DNA of 48,503 nucleotides, taken from NCBI GenBank assembly GCA_024402025.1, contig JAKSJY010000002.1, positions 1-48,503 of the forward strand. Direction: 5' to 3'. This document shows positions 8,076 through 16,979 of the stretch, piece after piece (positions within the stretch are counted from its first letter, which is position 1; every line of letters starts with the position of its first letter). The notes under the pieces are model-generated. The model saw only the letters and a list, made by a program, of their open reading frames with translations, did no database searches and had not been told where the DNA came from. The translations under genes and the position numbers were made by a program. The stretch is from Bacteroidales bacterium. GTDB taxonomy: Bacteria > Bacteroidota > Bacteroidia > Bacteroidales > UBA932.

Positions 8076-8381
8076 ATGAAAAAGTTTCTTGTTTGTCTCG
8101 TTGCGCTTGCTGCAATGACATTTGCTGCAAATACGCTCAAAATCGGGTCCAATGCCAATTGGATAAGTACGGCCCTCAATGCCACATCCATAGCGTGGAC
8201 AGTGACGCAGATAGCATCCGGGTGCTATGTGTCCGGAATATTGGGCGGAGCCATAATGCTTTCATCCACTTATCTCGGGGCCCAGCAGAGGACTTCGCAA
8301 CTCTGTGAGGAGAAAAACAGAAAAGCGCTCGACGATGCCAAGCGCTCCCTGCTGTCAGAATATTTTTCAGATTTCGACTAG
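8076..8381 (+). CDS. small secreted or membrane protein, unknown function
   Basis: A 101-residue protein I do not recognise. It starts [18 protein letters not shown], a clear signal peptide with a likely cleavage site after residue 17 or 18. A second glycine-containing hydrophobic stretch (about residues 45-66, [13 protein letters not shown]) could span a membrane. The C-terminus is a charged helix ([17 protein letters not shown]). Codon use resembles that of its neighbours, which supports real coding. It is an isolated plus-strand gene between minus-strand operons, and its TAG stop overlaps the TAG of lysS in the palindrome CTAG (8378-8381). Confidence 0.65.
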   Translation: MKKFLVCLVALAAMTFAANTLKIGSNANWISTALNATSIAWTVTQIASGCYVSGILGGAIMLSSTYLGAQQRTSQLCEEKNRKALDDAKRSLLSEYFSDFD

Positions 8382-9892
8382 TCGAATTTTTCGGGCCTCA
8401 TCTGGGGGAAGAACAGCACGTCCTGGATTGCAGTCTCCCCGGTCATGAACATCGTAAGCCTGTCGATGCCCATACCGAGTCCTGAGGTCGGTGGCATTCC
8501 GTATTCAAGTGCGCGTACGAAATCCATATCGATGTACATTGCCTCGTCGTCGCCCTTGCTCTTGAGGGCCGCCTGCTCCTCGAACCTTTCCAGCTGGTCG
8601 ATGGGGTCGTTGAGCTCGGAGTATGCATTGGCGAGTTCCTTGCCGCATACGAAAAGTTCGAAACGCTCCGTAAGCGAAGGGTCGTTGCGGTGACGTTTTG
8701 TAAGGGGGGACATTTCTACCGGATAGTCCGTTACGAATGTCGGCTGGATAAGCTTTTTCTCGCAGTATTCTCCGAAGATGGCATCTATCAGCTTGCCCTT
8801 GCCCATTGAAGGCTCTATCTCTACATTGAGTTTCTTGCAAGTGGCGCGGAGCTGCTCTTCGTCCATCCCCTTGACATCGACACCGGCATATTCCCTGATG
8901 GCTTCGAGGATGGGGAGCCTGCGGTACGTGCCGCCGAAATCGACTTCGTTGTCTCCGATTTTAACCTTGGTGGTCCCGTTGACGCTCGTTGAAATCTTCG
9001 CAAGCATCTTCTCCACGAATTCCATCATCCAGATGTAATCCTTGTATGCGACGTAAATCTCCATACAGGTGAATTCCGGATTGTGGGTCTTGTCCATACC
9101 CTCGTTGCGGAAGTCTTTGGCGAACTCGTAAACTCCGGAATAGCCGCCTACGATAAGTCTCTTGAGATAGAGCTCATTGGCGATACGGAGATATAGGGGA
9201 ATGTCGAGAGCGTTGTGGTGGGTGATGAACGGACGTGCCGTAGCCCCTCCCGGGATGCTCTGGAGAATTGGGGTCTCGACCTCGAGGCAGCCTGCCTGGT
9301 TGAAGTATTCGCGCATCGTGGCTATTATCTTCGCCCTCTTTACGAAAGTCTCCTTGACCTGAGGGTTGACAATAAGGTCCACATATCTCTGACGGTATCT
9401 CATCTCTGGATCCGTGAAAGCGTCGAATACCTGACCGTCAAGTTCCTTGACGATGGGGAGGACTCTGAGCGACTTGCTCAAAAGCGTAAGCTCCTTTACG
9501 TGAACGCTTAGCTGGCCCGTCTGGGTTATGAATGCAAAACCTTTGATGCCGACGATATCGCCTATGTCGAGCAGTCTTTTCCAGACGGTGTTGTACATTG
9601 TCTTGTCCTCTTCGGGACAGATTTCGTCGCGCTTGACATAAATCTGGATGCGGCCCGTTTCGTCCTGAAGCTCTCCGAAGGAGGCGGCCCCCATTATTCT
9701 GCGGCTCATAAGCCTTCCGGCGATGCAAACGTCCTGACAGTTCCCTTTCTCGGGGTCATACTCTGCGGCAATCTGCGCTGCAGTCGTATTGATGGGATAA
9801 AGTGCTGCGGGATAGGGCTCTATTCCCAATTCGCGGAGCTTGGCAAGTGATTCCCTGCGTATCTGCTCCTGTTCGCTGAATTCCTGTATCAT
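8378..9892 (-). CDS. lysS: lysyl-tRNA synthetase (class II)
   Basis: Charges tRNA-Lys. 504 residues with an N-terminal OB anticodon-binding domain (about 50-150; [21 protein letters not shown]), class II motif 1 ([19 protein letters not shown]), motif 2 ([18 protein letters not shown]) and motif 3 ([14 protein letters not shown]). It lacks the C-terminal extension seen in some Bacteroidota LysRS and ends shortly after motif 3 at [11 protein letters not shown]. The start ATG overlaps the recJ stop by four bases (ATGA), so the two are translationally coupled. Its stop overlaps the convergent small gene's stop. Confidence 0.97.
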   Translation of the reverse strand: MIQEFSEQEQIRRESLAKLRELGIEPYPAALYPINTTAAQIAAEYDPEKGNCQDVCIAGRLMSRRIMGAASFGELQDETGRIQIYVKRDEICPEEDKTMYNTVWKRLLDIGDIVGIKGFAFITQTGQLSVHVKELTLLSKSLRVLPIVKELDGQVFDAFTDPEMRYRQRYVDLIVNPQVKETFVKRAKIIATMREYFNQAGCLEVETPILQSIPGGATARPFITHHNALDIPLYLRIANELYLKRLIVGGYSGVYEFAKDFRNEGMDKTHNPEFTCMEIYVAYKDYIWMMEFVEKMLAKISTSVNGTTKVKIGDNEVDFGGTYRRLPILEAIREYAGVDVKGMDEEQLRATCKKLNVEIEPSMGKGKLIDAIFGEYCEKKLIQPTFVTDYPVEMSPLTKRHRNDPSLTERFELFVCGKELANAYSELNDPIDQLERFEEQAALKSKGDDEAMYIDMDFVRALEYGMPPTSGLGMGIDRLTMFMTGETAIQDVLFFPQMRPEKFD

Positions 9893-11622
9893 ATTATTTC
9901 TTCTCTTTTCTTTATGTCCTTGAGCCTGAGCTGCAGGGTCGAATTGCCACGATAGTAGTTCTCGACTATGCTGTAGCAGACATCGAACGGATTTCCATCC
10001 TTGACATAGTCATAGCATTCGGACATGTTGAAGGCAATGGACGGAATCTGATGGTAGGGCTGGCTCTCCTGAATGAGGTCCAGTTTCATATGTACGCCTG
10101 CGGCTCCGACCTTTCTTCCGTTGCCGGAATCGTACACGTTTTCGGTGGCGAAAACAGGATTGCCGTTTCCGGGGCCGAAGGGCTGGAACTGCTTGAGGAT
10201 CCTGAAGAATTTCGGCGTGATCTGCGAGAAATCAAGCCTTGCGTCAATATCCACCACCGGGGTGAGCATATCTTCGGTAATCTTGCCTTCAATCAGGGCG
10301 TCCATCCTGGACGCGAACTCCTGAAGGTGCTCTTCCTTGAGGGTGAGACCCGCCGCATACACGTGGCCACCGAAGTTTTCCATCAGGTCGGCGCAGCTCT
10401 CGATGGCCGAATAGAGGTCGAATCCCTGTATGCTTCTTGCCGAGCCGGTTGCGAATCCGTTGGACTTGGTGAGCACGACTGCGGGTTTGTAGTACGCTTC
10501 CACCAGCCTGCTGGCCACGATGCCCACGACACCCTTGTTCCATTTGGGATTATAGACGATGGTTATGTTCTTGCTGGCCAGACAAGTGCCGGCCTGAACC
10601 ATTTCCAACGCCTCCTGGGTTATTTCGCGGTCGATGTTCTTCCTCTCGGTGTTGTTGTTGTTGATTTTTTCTCCGGCTTTCATCGCCGATGCTTCGTCTG
10701 TGGCCGTGAGCAGTTCCACTGCCAGGCGGCCTGTCTCCATCCTGCCTGCCGCGTTGATGCGGGGACCGATCTTGAAGACAATGTCATCGATGGAGATGTG
10801 GCCCGGCTCGAGTCCGGAAAGGTTCATCATTGCAAGGAGGCCTTTCCTGGGATTGTCGTTGAGGCACTTCAATCCGAAGTGGGCAAGGACCCTGTTCTCT
10901 CCGACCATCGTGACAAGGTCTGAAGATATGCTTACGACCAGTAGGTCAAGCAGCGGCTCGAGTTCCGTGAAAGGTATTCCGAACCTCTGCGAGTACCCTT
11001 GAACCAATTTGAATCCTACTCCGCAGCCCGAAAGGTCGTCGAACGGATAGTGACAGTCCTCACGCTTGGGATCAAGCACGGCTACGGCATCGGGGAGGGT
11101 CTCATCGGGAAGGTGGTGGTCGCAGACAATTACATCCACGCCCAGGCTGGATGCAAGCTTGACCCTTTCAACGGCCTTGATGCCGCAGTCCAGGGTTATG
11201 ATGAGTTTGAATCCGTTCTCCGCGGCCCATCTCACGCCCTTTTCGGATACGCCGTAACCTTCGTCATATCTGTCAGGGATATAGAAATCGACCTTGCCTG
11301 TAATCTTTTTCAGGAAGGAGTACACAAGTGCCACGGCGGTGGTCCCGTCAACGTCATAGTCTCCGTAGACCAGGATTTTCTCTCCCTCGGATACGGCCCT
11401 GTGCAACCTTTCCACGGCCTCGTCCATATCTTTCATCAGGAAGGGGTCGTGCAGGTTGTCCAGACTGGGACGGAAGAATGCTCTGGCCTGCTCGAAGGTT
11501 TCCACTCCGCGCTTCACGAGGAGGTCGGCCAGAACCTTGTCTATCCCGACTTCAGCGCAGAGCCTGTCAACCTTTTCGGCAGGCGAGGCTTCCCTGATCA
11601 TCCACTTGCACTCTTTTGCCAT
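9889..11622 (-). CDS. recJ: single-stranded-DNA-specific exonuclease RecJ
   Basis: 5'-3' exonuclease on single-stranded DNA in recombination and mismatch repair. About 577 residues. DHH phosphoesterase motifs are [11 protein letters not shown], the Asp of LDCGI, and [12 protein letters not shown]1 follows with RINAAGRM and [15 protein letters not shown], ending in [12 protein letters not shown] and an OB-like C-terminus. I chose ATG 11622 (MAKECKWM) over an upstream alternative at 11640, because the -7 box at 11629-11636 lies inside the longer version. First gene of a two-gene operon with lysS. Confidence 0.94.
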   Translation of the reverse strand: MAKECKWMIREASPAEKVDRLCAEVGIDKVLADLLVKRGVETFEQARAFFRPSLDNLHDPFLMKDMDEAVERLHRAVSEGEKILVYGDYDVDGTTAVALVYSFLKKITGKVDFYIPDRYDEGYGVSEKGVRWAAENGFKLIITLDCGIKAVERVKLASSLGVDVIVCDHHLPDETLPDAVAVLDPKREDCHYPFDDLSGCGVGFKLVQGYSQRFGIPFTELEPLLDLLVVSISSDLVTMVGENRVLAHFGLKCLNDNPRKGLLAMMNLSGLEPGHISIDDIVFKIGPRINAAGRMETGRLAVELLTATDEASAMKAGEKINNNNTERKNIDREITQEALEMVQAGTCLASKNITIVYNPKWNKGVVGIVASRLVEAYYKPAVVLTKSNGFATGSARSIQGFDLYSAIESCADLMENFGGHVYAAGLTLKEEHLQEFASRMDALIEGKITEDMLTPVVDIDARLDFSQITPKFFRILKQFQPFGPGNGNPVFATENVYDSGNGRKVGAAGVHMKLDLIQESQPYHQIPSIAFNMSECYDYVKDGNPFDVCYSIVENYYRGNSTLQLRLKDIKKREEII

Positions 11623-11628
11623 AGCCCG

Positions 11629-11636
11629 CAAATTTA
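11629..11636 (-). promoter_or_regulatory. -7 box (TAAATTTG) of recJ-lysS
   Basis: TAAATTTG followed by C on the minus strand, six bases before the recJ ATG. Identical in sequence to the box in front of the NamZ-type gene. Confidence 0.6.
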
Positions 11637-11679
11637 GCAAGAATCTATGACAAAAGAAAATGCAATGGACGTCGAACCC

Positions 11680-13854
11680 CTATTCCCAGAGTATCGAGCG
11701 CCAGACATCGAGTTTGGCATCGATTTCTCCGGCCACCTTGAAGGAATCTCCGTCAGGCCTGGAGGGGTAGACTTTCCTGGATGAGATTATGTCAGCCGCC
11801 ATTTCCTCAATGGTTGCGCCGAATCCATGCTTCCGGTCCATGAACATTCCGCTCTCGATGGGCTTGCCGTCCGAAACAAGGTCGATGCACATATTGAAGT
11901 ACTTGTCGTAGCGCTGGCGGTAATAGTCTCCAACGAGTCCCTGCCAGAGTCTTCGTGCGTAGTCGTTGAGCCACAGCGATCCTCCCCATCTGGTCAGGAT
12001 GGTCCTGGCGTTTGTCTCGAAGTAGTCCTTTTCCTCTTCCGTAGTTCCGAACCTGCGGGCATTCTCGATCCATTTTCCGAAGAGGAAGTCCTCGTGCGTA
12101 AGCAGCAGCCTGTCCATCTCGTTGCAGATTTCCCTTGCGACGGGGGCAAGTTCCTGCATCCTTGCAAGGTCCGGTTTGAGCGCCGCAGTGTTGAATTCGT
12201 CGGTAAGTCTGGTGAACAGGTTGGAAAGGATCTGTGAATACAGCATCACGATGTCGTATCGCGCTTCTTTGGTATTTGCAGGGTGTGCGAGAATGGCTTT
12301 GGCGCACTTGATGAGCTCGTCATTGTCATATGCGAGCTTCGCGTAGCTGTCGGTGGTGACTGCCGGTTCCCTGCAGAGGGTGGAGCCGTAGAAATCGGCC
12401 GCAGGCTGGACGAAGATCTCTTCCACCATCTTCTCCCACGCGCTGCAGCACTCCTCTTCGTGTCTTCCGAGACGCAAGTCGCTCCACCTGCGTATCCATT
12501 CGTGAGTGTCAAGCGAATCGGCCCACACGTGGTCGAAAAGATATTCGAAGGTATGCGGAGCGACGCTGAACGACTCGAGGGTGGATCCGATTCCTATGCA
12601 GGAGGTGTCCTCCCCGAACATTGCATTCAGGCGGTTGTCTATTTCACGTATGTCTCCTTCAAGGACGGTGTTTCCTCCGAAGTTCCCAAGGTAGCACCAG
12701 ATGAAAGGCTGCCCGTAGTGGCTTTCGGTTTTTCTCCACAGTTCCGTCTTCTCCGCCATATAGTCGAGCATTATGATCTTGTCCTGAGGAACGGCTTCCA
12801 TCGTGGCCTTGATGGTCTCGGGCACCCATCCGTGGGGCGCGTTGATGTAAATCCACGCCATCTCCACCCATTTCGCCTCGGGATCCACCTGCTGGAGGGA
12901 GCCGAAGATTTTCTTCATCACGCCTGCGAGATAGTCGGGATCCCAGCTTGGCGGTTGCATTTCATTGAAAGGATCGGTGCCGTAGTAGTGGTCCGTGCCG
13001 AACACTTCCTCCTGCTTCTGCAGGAACAGTTTCTGAATCTTCTGGAACAGAGGGTCCGTAGGGTTGAGGAAATAGGTGGGAGGGAAGTCGCACCATCCGT
13101 AAAGTCTCTTTATGTCGGCTTCGGGGAAAAGACCCTTGATCTTTTCGGGTACGTGGCCCGCGAATGCGGGAAGCACGGGGGTCATCCCGAGTTCGCGTTC
13201 CCTCTGCAGAATCTGTTTCTGCAGGTCCTTCTGCCCGCAAATCCAGGACATCGGAAGCGGGCCCTGGAAACTGTCGAGATTGGCCATCCTGTGCCAGGGA
13301 AGGTGCGCCGGTCCGGTGAAGAACATCCTGACGTCATCCTCGCTGAGCCCCATCTCCTGCCAGACGGAGAGCCATACATATTCCTGTCCGGTAATCGCGA
13401 GGGGCATGTTGATGCCATTGAGCGCCATCCAGTCCAGCAGCCATTCCCATTCTTCCCATCCGCACCAGGGAAGCGTATACCCGAAGGTGCAGTAGTTCAG
13501 GAAGAAACGTTTGGGAGTCTTGGCAGTGCGTTCTACCGGAACTTTCACTTTGGGGAATTTCCTGGGGATACGCAGTTCAGCCTTCATCCAAGGGTAGTCC
13601 ACTCCGAGGAAATTCTTCATATAGTAGTTGAGTCCGGCCGCCTGAGATACGGGGCAGTCTCCGGAAATCACTATTTTCGAGCCTTTCTGTTCTATTCTGA
13701 AATGGTCCGGAACGGACTCATCGGTGACAAATACGATTCTCGAACTCCTGCTCCCGAGTATTCTGGACGACAGGTCTTCGATGGCTCCGGCAAAGGCTGA
13801 CGGAATGGCCAGGACAAGTGCGGCAGCTGCTGCCAAAAAAAGTTTCCGTTTCAT
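11680..13854 (-). CDS. alpha-N-acetylglucosaminidase, GH89 (NAGLU-like)
   Basis: Removes terminal alpha-linked GlcNAc, as on heparan sulfate ends or mucin alpha-GlcNAc caps. 724 residues with a signal peptide (MKRKLFLAAAAALVLAIPSAFA), so it acts in the periplasm or outside. An N-terminal domain (to about 115) precedes the catalytic barrel: WEEWEWLLDWMALNGINMPLA, LPAFAGHVP, YGTDPFNEM (probable catalytic Glu) and GIGSTLES (position of the second catalytic Glu in GH89). A helical C-terminal domain completes the usual NAGLU length. Its ATG overlaps the upstream SGNH hydrolase stop (ATGA), suggesting that the two enzymes act on the same glycan. The substrate is inferred. Confidence 0.92.
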   Translation of the reverse strand: MKRKLFLAAAAALVLAIPSAFAGAIEDLSSRILGSRSSRIVFVTDESVPDHFRIEQKGSKIVISGDCPVSQAAGLNYYMKNFLGVDYPWMKAELRIPRKFPKVKVPVERTAKTPKRFFLNYCTFGYTLPWCGWEEWEWLLDWMALNGINMPLAITGQEYVWLSVWQEMGLSEDDVRMFFTGPAHLPWHRMANLDSFQGPLPMSWICGQKDLQKQILQRERELGMTPVLPAFAGHVPEKIKGLFPEADIKRLYGWCDFPPTYFLNPTDPLFQKIQKLFLQKQEEVFGTDHYYGTDPFNEMQPPSWDPDYLAGVMKKIFGSLQQVDPEAKWVEMAWIYINAPHGWVPETIKATMEAVPQDKIIMLDYMAEKTELWRKTESHYGQPFIWCYLGNFGGNTVLEGDIREIDNRLNAMFGEDTSCIGIGSTLESFSVAPHTFEYLFDHVWADSLDTHEWIRRWSDLRLGRHEEECCSAWEKMVEEIFVQPAADFYGSTLCREPAVTTDSYAKLAYDNDELIKCAKAILAHPANTKEARYDIVMLYSQILSNLFTRLTDEFNTAALKPDLARMQELAPVAREICNEMDRLLLTHEDFLFGKWIENARRFGTTEEEKDYFETNARTILTRWGGSLWLNDYARRLWQGLVGDYYRQRYDKYFNMCIDLVSDGKPIESGMFMDRKHGFGATIEEMAADIISSRKVYPSRPDGDSFKVAGEIDAKLDVWRSILWE

Positions 13855-14936
13855 TTTCTTATGGCTTTTTTAAGTACGGGGAGAAGGGCGTTGGCGTGGT
13901 GTACCATTCCCTGGTCCGTATAGTGGATTCCATCTACAAACGATTCCCCGTCCGGGGCAACAAGTTTGTCGGTTGTTATGTAATAGAGGTTCTTGACACC
14001 GCGCGCTTTCTGGCGCTTGAATGCCGCTTTCTGGGCAATGTTCTTGTCCTCAACCTCCTTGCGTATGAAATTGTCGAAAGTGCTGTGGCCGAACTGCGGA
14101 TCCTCGAGCATTATGATAGGCACGTCCGGATGCTTTTCCCTGAGGATGTCGATGAAACGGTCGGTACGGTCGTTTATTTCTTCCACGGAGCAGTTGGGAA
14201 CGTTGTCGAGAACAAACACCGCCGGGTTTTCAACCCTCGCCATCAGTTCCGCAATCTCGTAGTCAAGTCGTCCGTTGCCGCTGAATCCCAGGTTTATCAC
14301 CTCGCGTCCGGTCGCGCGGCCTACGATGGCGGTATAGCACATGCCGGGCCGACTGGCGCTGCATCCCTGCATAATCGAGGTCCCGTACATGATGATGGCG
14401 CCGTCGTGACTCTGGACGTGCTGCGCAGGTTGCTCGACGGTGTATCCCTCCGGAACTCCAACGGCGATGCTGTCAATTCCGTCATAAAGGGATAGGTACA
14501 GCATATATTCCCGCATTTGCGGGTCCATATTGCCTACAATCCTGCTTTCGCTCGTATTCTGCTCCATTGCCGGTCTTCCGGAGCCTGCAAAACGCCACTT
14601 GCCGTCTTTCCACGCATACAGGTCGATTCCGCGGGTCCCCGTGTCGGTCATATGGTTCATGCTTCTCTTTGCACTGGAAATCCATCTGACATAGATTTCC
14701 GGAGAGTCCGACCGGAATCTGAGGTAAAGTCCTGCGGACATCTGGCCGAGCCACCATACGGCATCCCTTGACACGTCCTTGAATTCGGCCGGAAGCCGGG
14801 AGTAGCGGGTGTTGGTCTCTTCAATGCATTTTCCGTAAAGTGGCAGATTGCTGCCGTCGGTGTAGATGATCTGCTGTCCGGTCGACGATAGAACCGCCGC
14901 ACACAGCAGCAAGACCGAGGTGATGATTCGTTTCAT
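13851..14936 (-). CDS. secreted SGNH/GDSL hydrolase (carbohydrate-esterase-like)
   Basis: 361 residues with a signal peptide (MKRIITSVLLLCAAVLSSTG). A beta-rich N-terminal domain (about 25-165, WWLGQMSAGLYLRFRSDS) is followed by the SGNH domain: block I YGTSIMQG with the nucleophile Ser, block II NLGFSGNGR, block III-like LDNVPN, and block V DGIHYTDQG with catalytic Asp and His. This two-domain plan is common in Bacteroidota polysaccharide loci, where such enzymes deacylate glycans. I start at ATG 14936, because upstream in-frame codons would be 5' of the promoter box at 14962-14969 and lack coding character. Coupled to the GH89 gene downstream. Confidence 0.88.
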   Translation of the reverse strand: MKRIITSVLLLCAAVLSSTGQQIIYTDGSNLPLYGKCIEETNTRYSRLPAEFKDVSRDAVWWLGQMSAGLYLRFRSDSPEIYVRWISSAKRSMNHMTDTGTRGIDLYAWKDGKWRFAGSGRPAMEQNTSESRIVGNMDPQMREYMLYLSLYDGIDSIAVGVPEGYTVEQPAQHVQSHDGAIIMYGTSIMQGCSASRPGMCYTAIVGRATGREVINLGFSGNGRLDYEIAELMARVENPAVFVLDNVPNCSVEEINDRTDRFIDILREKHPDVPIIMLEDPQFGHSTFDNFIRKEVEDKNIAQKAAFKRQKARGVKNLYYITTDKLVAPDGESFVDGIHYTDQGMVHHANALLPVLKKAIRK

Positions 14937-14961
14937 TGAGTGCTTGTTGAATTGTGTGAAA

Positions 14962-14969
14962 CAAATATA
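14962..14969 (-). promoter_or_regulatory. -7 box (TATATTTG) of the SGNH-GH89 operon
   Basis: TATATTTG on the minus strand, 25 bases before the ATG at 14936. It diverges from the TATATTTG at 14992-14999 on the plus strand. Confidence 0.6.
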
Positions 14970-14991
14970 AGAAAATAACTTCAAAAATGCG

Positions 14992-14999
14992 TATATTTG
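14992..14999 (+). promoter_or_regulatory. -7 box (TATATTTG) upstream of exbB
   Basis: TATATTTGC on the plus strand, 58 bases before the exbB ATG, with a 12-codon open frame starting five bases downstream. It is the only recognisable promoter box before the 14-gene run that ends at 30205; internal promoters were not excluded. Confidence 0.6.
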
Positions 15000-15004
15000 C
15001 GCGA

Positions 15005-15043
15005 ATGGCGAAGAACCGCCGTCCGTACGTTGCAAACAAATAA
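15005..15043 (+). other. possible 12-codon leader ORF before exbB
   Basis: ATG at 15005 opens a short frame coding MAKNRRPYVANK and ending at TAA (15041-15043), 14 bases before the exbB start. The ATG lies five bases after the -7 box, the same geometry seen for several full genes here, so it could be translated from the mRNA 5' end. No attenuation hairpin is evident between it and exbB. It may be chance. Confidence 0.3.
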
Positions 15044-15057
15044 AAAAGATAAGAATT

Positions 15058-15744
15058 ATGTTGATTTCATTGCTCCAGACCGGCATCGAAGCCGCACCTG
15101 TACAGCAGGAGATGTCAATCTCCCTGATTGAACTTGCAGTAAAGGGAGGATGGCTTATGGCCGTTCTCGCTCTCCTTTCCATCGTGGCCATCTATCTTTT
15201 CGGAAAGAAATGGTGGGTTATCTCCGAGGCCGGCAAAATCGAGCAGAACTTCATGAATGACATCCGCGATTACATCCACGACGGAAAAATCAAGTCCGCA
15301 CTCGCCCTTTGCGAGAAGGAGGATACTCCGGTAGCGAGGATGATCGAGACGGGTATCAACCGCATAGGCCGTCCCCTGGGCGACATCCAGACAGCGGTCG
15401 ACAATGTAGGGAACGCCGAGGTGGCGCGTCTCGAGAAAGGATTGCCGTATCTTGCAATGATAGCCGGAGGCGCTCCCATGATAGGATTCCTCGGAACCGT
15501 GATAGGTATGGTGCAGGCCTTTTTCAATATGGCCAACGCCGGCAACAACATCGATATCACCTTGCTTTCCGGCGGTATCTACACCGCGATGATAACTACG
15601 GTGGGCGGACTTGTGGTAGGTATCCTTGCATATTTCGGATACAATTTCCTTTCATCCAAAGTCGGCAATGTGGTCTTCAAGATGGAAAGCGCCACCATCG
15701 AATTCATGGACCTTCTCAACGAACCTGCAACGGAACAGGAATAG
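15058..15744 (+). CDS. exbB: MotA/TolQ/ExbB proton channel protein
   Basis: Inner-membrane proton channel that, with ExbD, powers TonB-dependent outer-membrane import. 228 residues. A first hydrophobic helix at about 23-42 (GGWLMAVLALLSIVAIYLF) is followed by a large cytoplasmic loop and two C-terminal helices (AMIAGGAPMIGFLGTVIGM and the TVGGLVVGILAYFGYNF region). The conserved GFLGTVIGM and MITTVGGLVVGI match the TolQ/ExbB signature. First gene of the ExbB-ExbD-TonB set, three bases before exbD. Confidence 0.93.
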   Translation: MLISLLQTGIEAAPVQQEMSISLIELAVKGGWLMAVLALLSIVAIYLFGKKWWVISEAGKIEQNFMNDIRDYIHDGKIKSALALCEKEDTPVARMIETGINRIGRPLGDIQTAVDNVGNAEVARLEKGLPYLAMIAGGAPMIGFLGTVIGMVQAFFNMANAGNNIDITLLSGGIYTAMITTVGGLVVGILAYFGYNFLSSKVGNVVFKMESATIEFMDLLNEPATEQE

Positions 15745-15747
15745 TCT

Positions 15748-16158
15748 ATGGCACTCAAGAGAATTACAAAGGCCGATCCGAACATGAGCATGTCCTCGAT
15801 GACCGATATCGTCTTCCTGCTGCTCATATTCTTCCTGGTCACGTCGACGCTGGTCAACCCCAACGCCCTGAAACTGCTTCTCCCGAAGAGCACCGGCCAG
15901 GTGAATGCCAAGGCCACCGTCTCCGTGTCCATCAAGGACTGGGGCAACGACAAGTACACTTTCCATATCAACGGCGCCGAGAAGCCCGTGCCTTTCACGC
16001 AGGTCGAGGATGAGCTGATTTCCCTGCTTGTCAACGAACAGGAACCCACCTTCTCAATATATGCGGACCAGTCCGTTCCTATCAAGGAAGTGGTGTCCGT
16101 GATGAACATTGCAAAGCACAACCACTATAAGGTGATTCTGGCGACCAGTCCGGAGTAG
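15748..16158 (+). CDS. exbD: biopolymer transport protein ExbD/TolR
   Basis: 136 residues with one N-terminal transmembrane helix (about 20-40) carrying the key acidic residue in MTDIVFLLLIFFLVTS, where the Asp is the proton-relay residue of ExbD/TolR. The rest is a periplasmic domain with the usual YADQSVPIKEVVSVMN segment. It partners the ExbB upstream, with a gap of three bases. At 136 residues it is a normal ExbD. Confidence 0.93.
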   Translation: MALKRITKADPNMSMSSMTDIVFLLLIFFLVTSTLVNPNALKLLLPKSTGQVNAKATVSVSIKDWGNDKYTFHINGAEKPVPFTQVEDELISLLVNEQEPTFSIYADQSVPIKEVVSVMNIAKHNHYKVILATSPE

Positions 16159-16169
16159 TATACAGTCAG

Positions 16170-16952
16170 ATGAGTCAGTACGCGATAATACGGCGGAGAA
16201 CCGGGAAGAGATCCGTGGTCGCAGGCATGGCGCTTACGCTCCTTGCCCACGCTGCGGCGTTCGTACTTGTCTCCGTCCACGGGCTGACGTACATCTGGCC
16301 GCCTGCGCAGGAGCAGTCGCTGCTTCTGGATTTCACGGAAGTGGAAGAGACCGTGAAGCCGCATTACGGCAGGGAGCCTGTCGCTCCGAAGGTGGACAGG
16401 ACAAAGCCGGTGGAACTTGTTCGGAAGAGCAAGTCTCCGGTCGCGCAGACAGTTGCCAACACTACGCAGGCGGCCGCTCCCGATGATTTCGGAGATGTGG
16501 ATTCGCCGACGCCGAAGGTGGAACCGGCCATCGATCCCAGGGCATCCTTTCCAGGGATGGGAAAGAAGCCTTCCGATGCGGGTACGCCGCATTCTGCCGA
16601 CAAGGCATCCGAAACGTTCAGGGACGGTCAGGTCGACGGCAATTCGGCAAATGCCGCAGTGGACGGCAAATCGAATGCGCACCTGCAGGGAAGACGCGTG
16701 GATGGTAATCTCATCAAACCAGGATACCGGGTTCAGAAGAGCGGAGTGGTTGTAGTAAAGATACTTGTGGACGTATATGGAAATGTCCGGAGTGCGGAAC
16801 CGGGGATGCCCGGCACGACTCTTGATGACAAGACACTCTGGCAGGAAGCCAGGAACGCGGCCATGAAGACTCATTTCACGCCGGTTTCGGATATAGCAAA
16901 TGCACCTCCATTGCAGGAGGGAACGATAAAATATATTTTCAATTTAAAGTAG
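16170..16952 (+). CDS. tonB: TonB-family energy transducer
   Basis: Links the ExbB/ExbD motor to outer-membrane TonB-dependent receptors. 260 residues: a short cytoplasmic basic start (RRRTGKRS), one membrane anchor (about 17-37), a long low-complexity periplasmic linker with many Pro, Lys and Val residues and a DGQVDGNSANAAVDGKS stretch, and a C-terminal TonB domain (about 185-260; VVVVKILVDVYGNVRSAE) ending KYIFNLK. The C-terminal domain is compact and divergent, and the anchor and operon position support the call. It follows exbD by 11 bases. Confidence 0.85.
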   Translation: MSQYAIIRRRTGKRSVVAGMALTLLAHAAAFVLVSVHGLTYIWPPAQEQSLLLDFTEVEETVKPHYGREPVAPKVDRTKPVELVRKSKSPVAQTVANTTQAAAPDDFGDVDSPTPKVEPAIDPRASFPGMGKKPSDAGTPHSADKASETFRDGQVDGNSANAAVDGKSNAHLQGRRVDGNLIKPGYRVQKSGVVVVKILVDVYGNVRSAEPGMPGTTLDDKTLWQEARNAAMKTHFTPVSDIANAPPLQEGTIKYIFNLK

Positions 16953-16953
16953 C

Positions 16954-16970
16954 GATGACGTGAGGTCATC
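16954..16970 (+). other. small hairpin between tonB and rluB
   Basis: GATGAC (16954-16959) and GTCATC (16965-16970) form a perfect 6-bp stem around a GTGAG loop, one base after the tonB stop and nine bases before the rluB ATG. There is no T-run, so it is not a terminator. It could affect rluB translation or mRNA processing. Role not known. Confidence 0.35.
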
Positions 16971-16979
16971 AGAATCAAG

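Noticed and set aside
12283-13800. 505-codon plus-strand frame opposite the GH89 gene
   Set aside because: GH89 motifs on the minus strand are unambiguous. The plus frame has no signal peptide, promoter or family resemblance.
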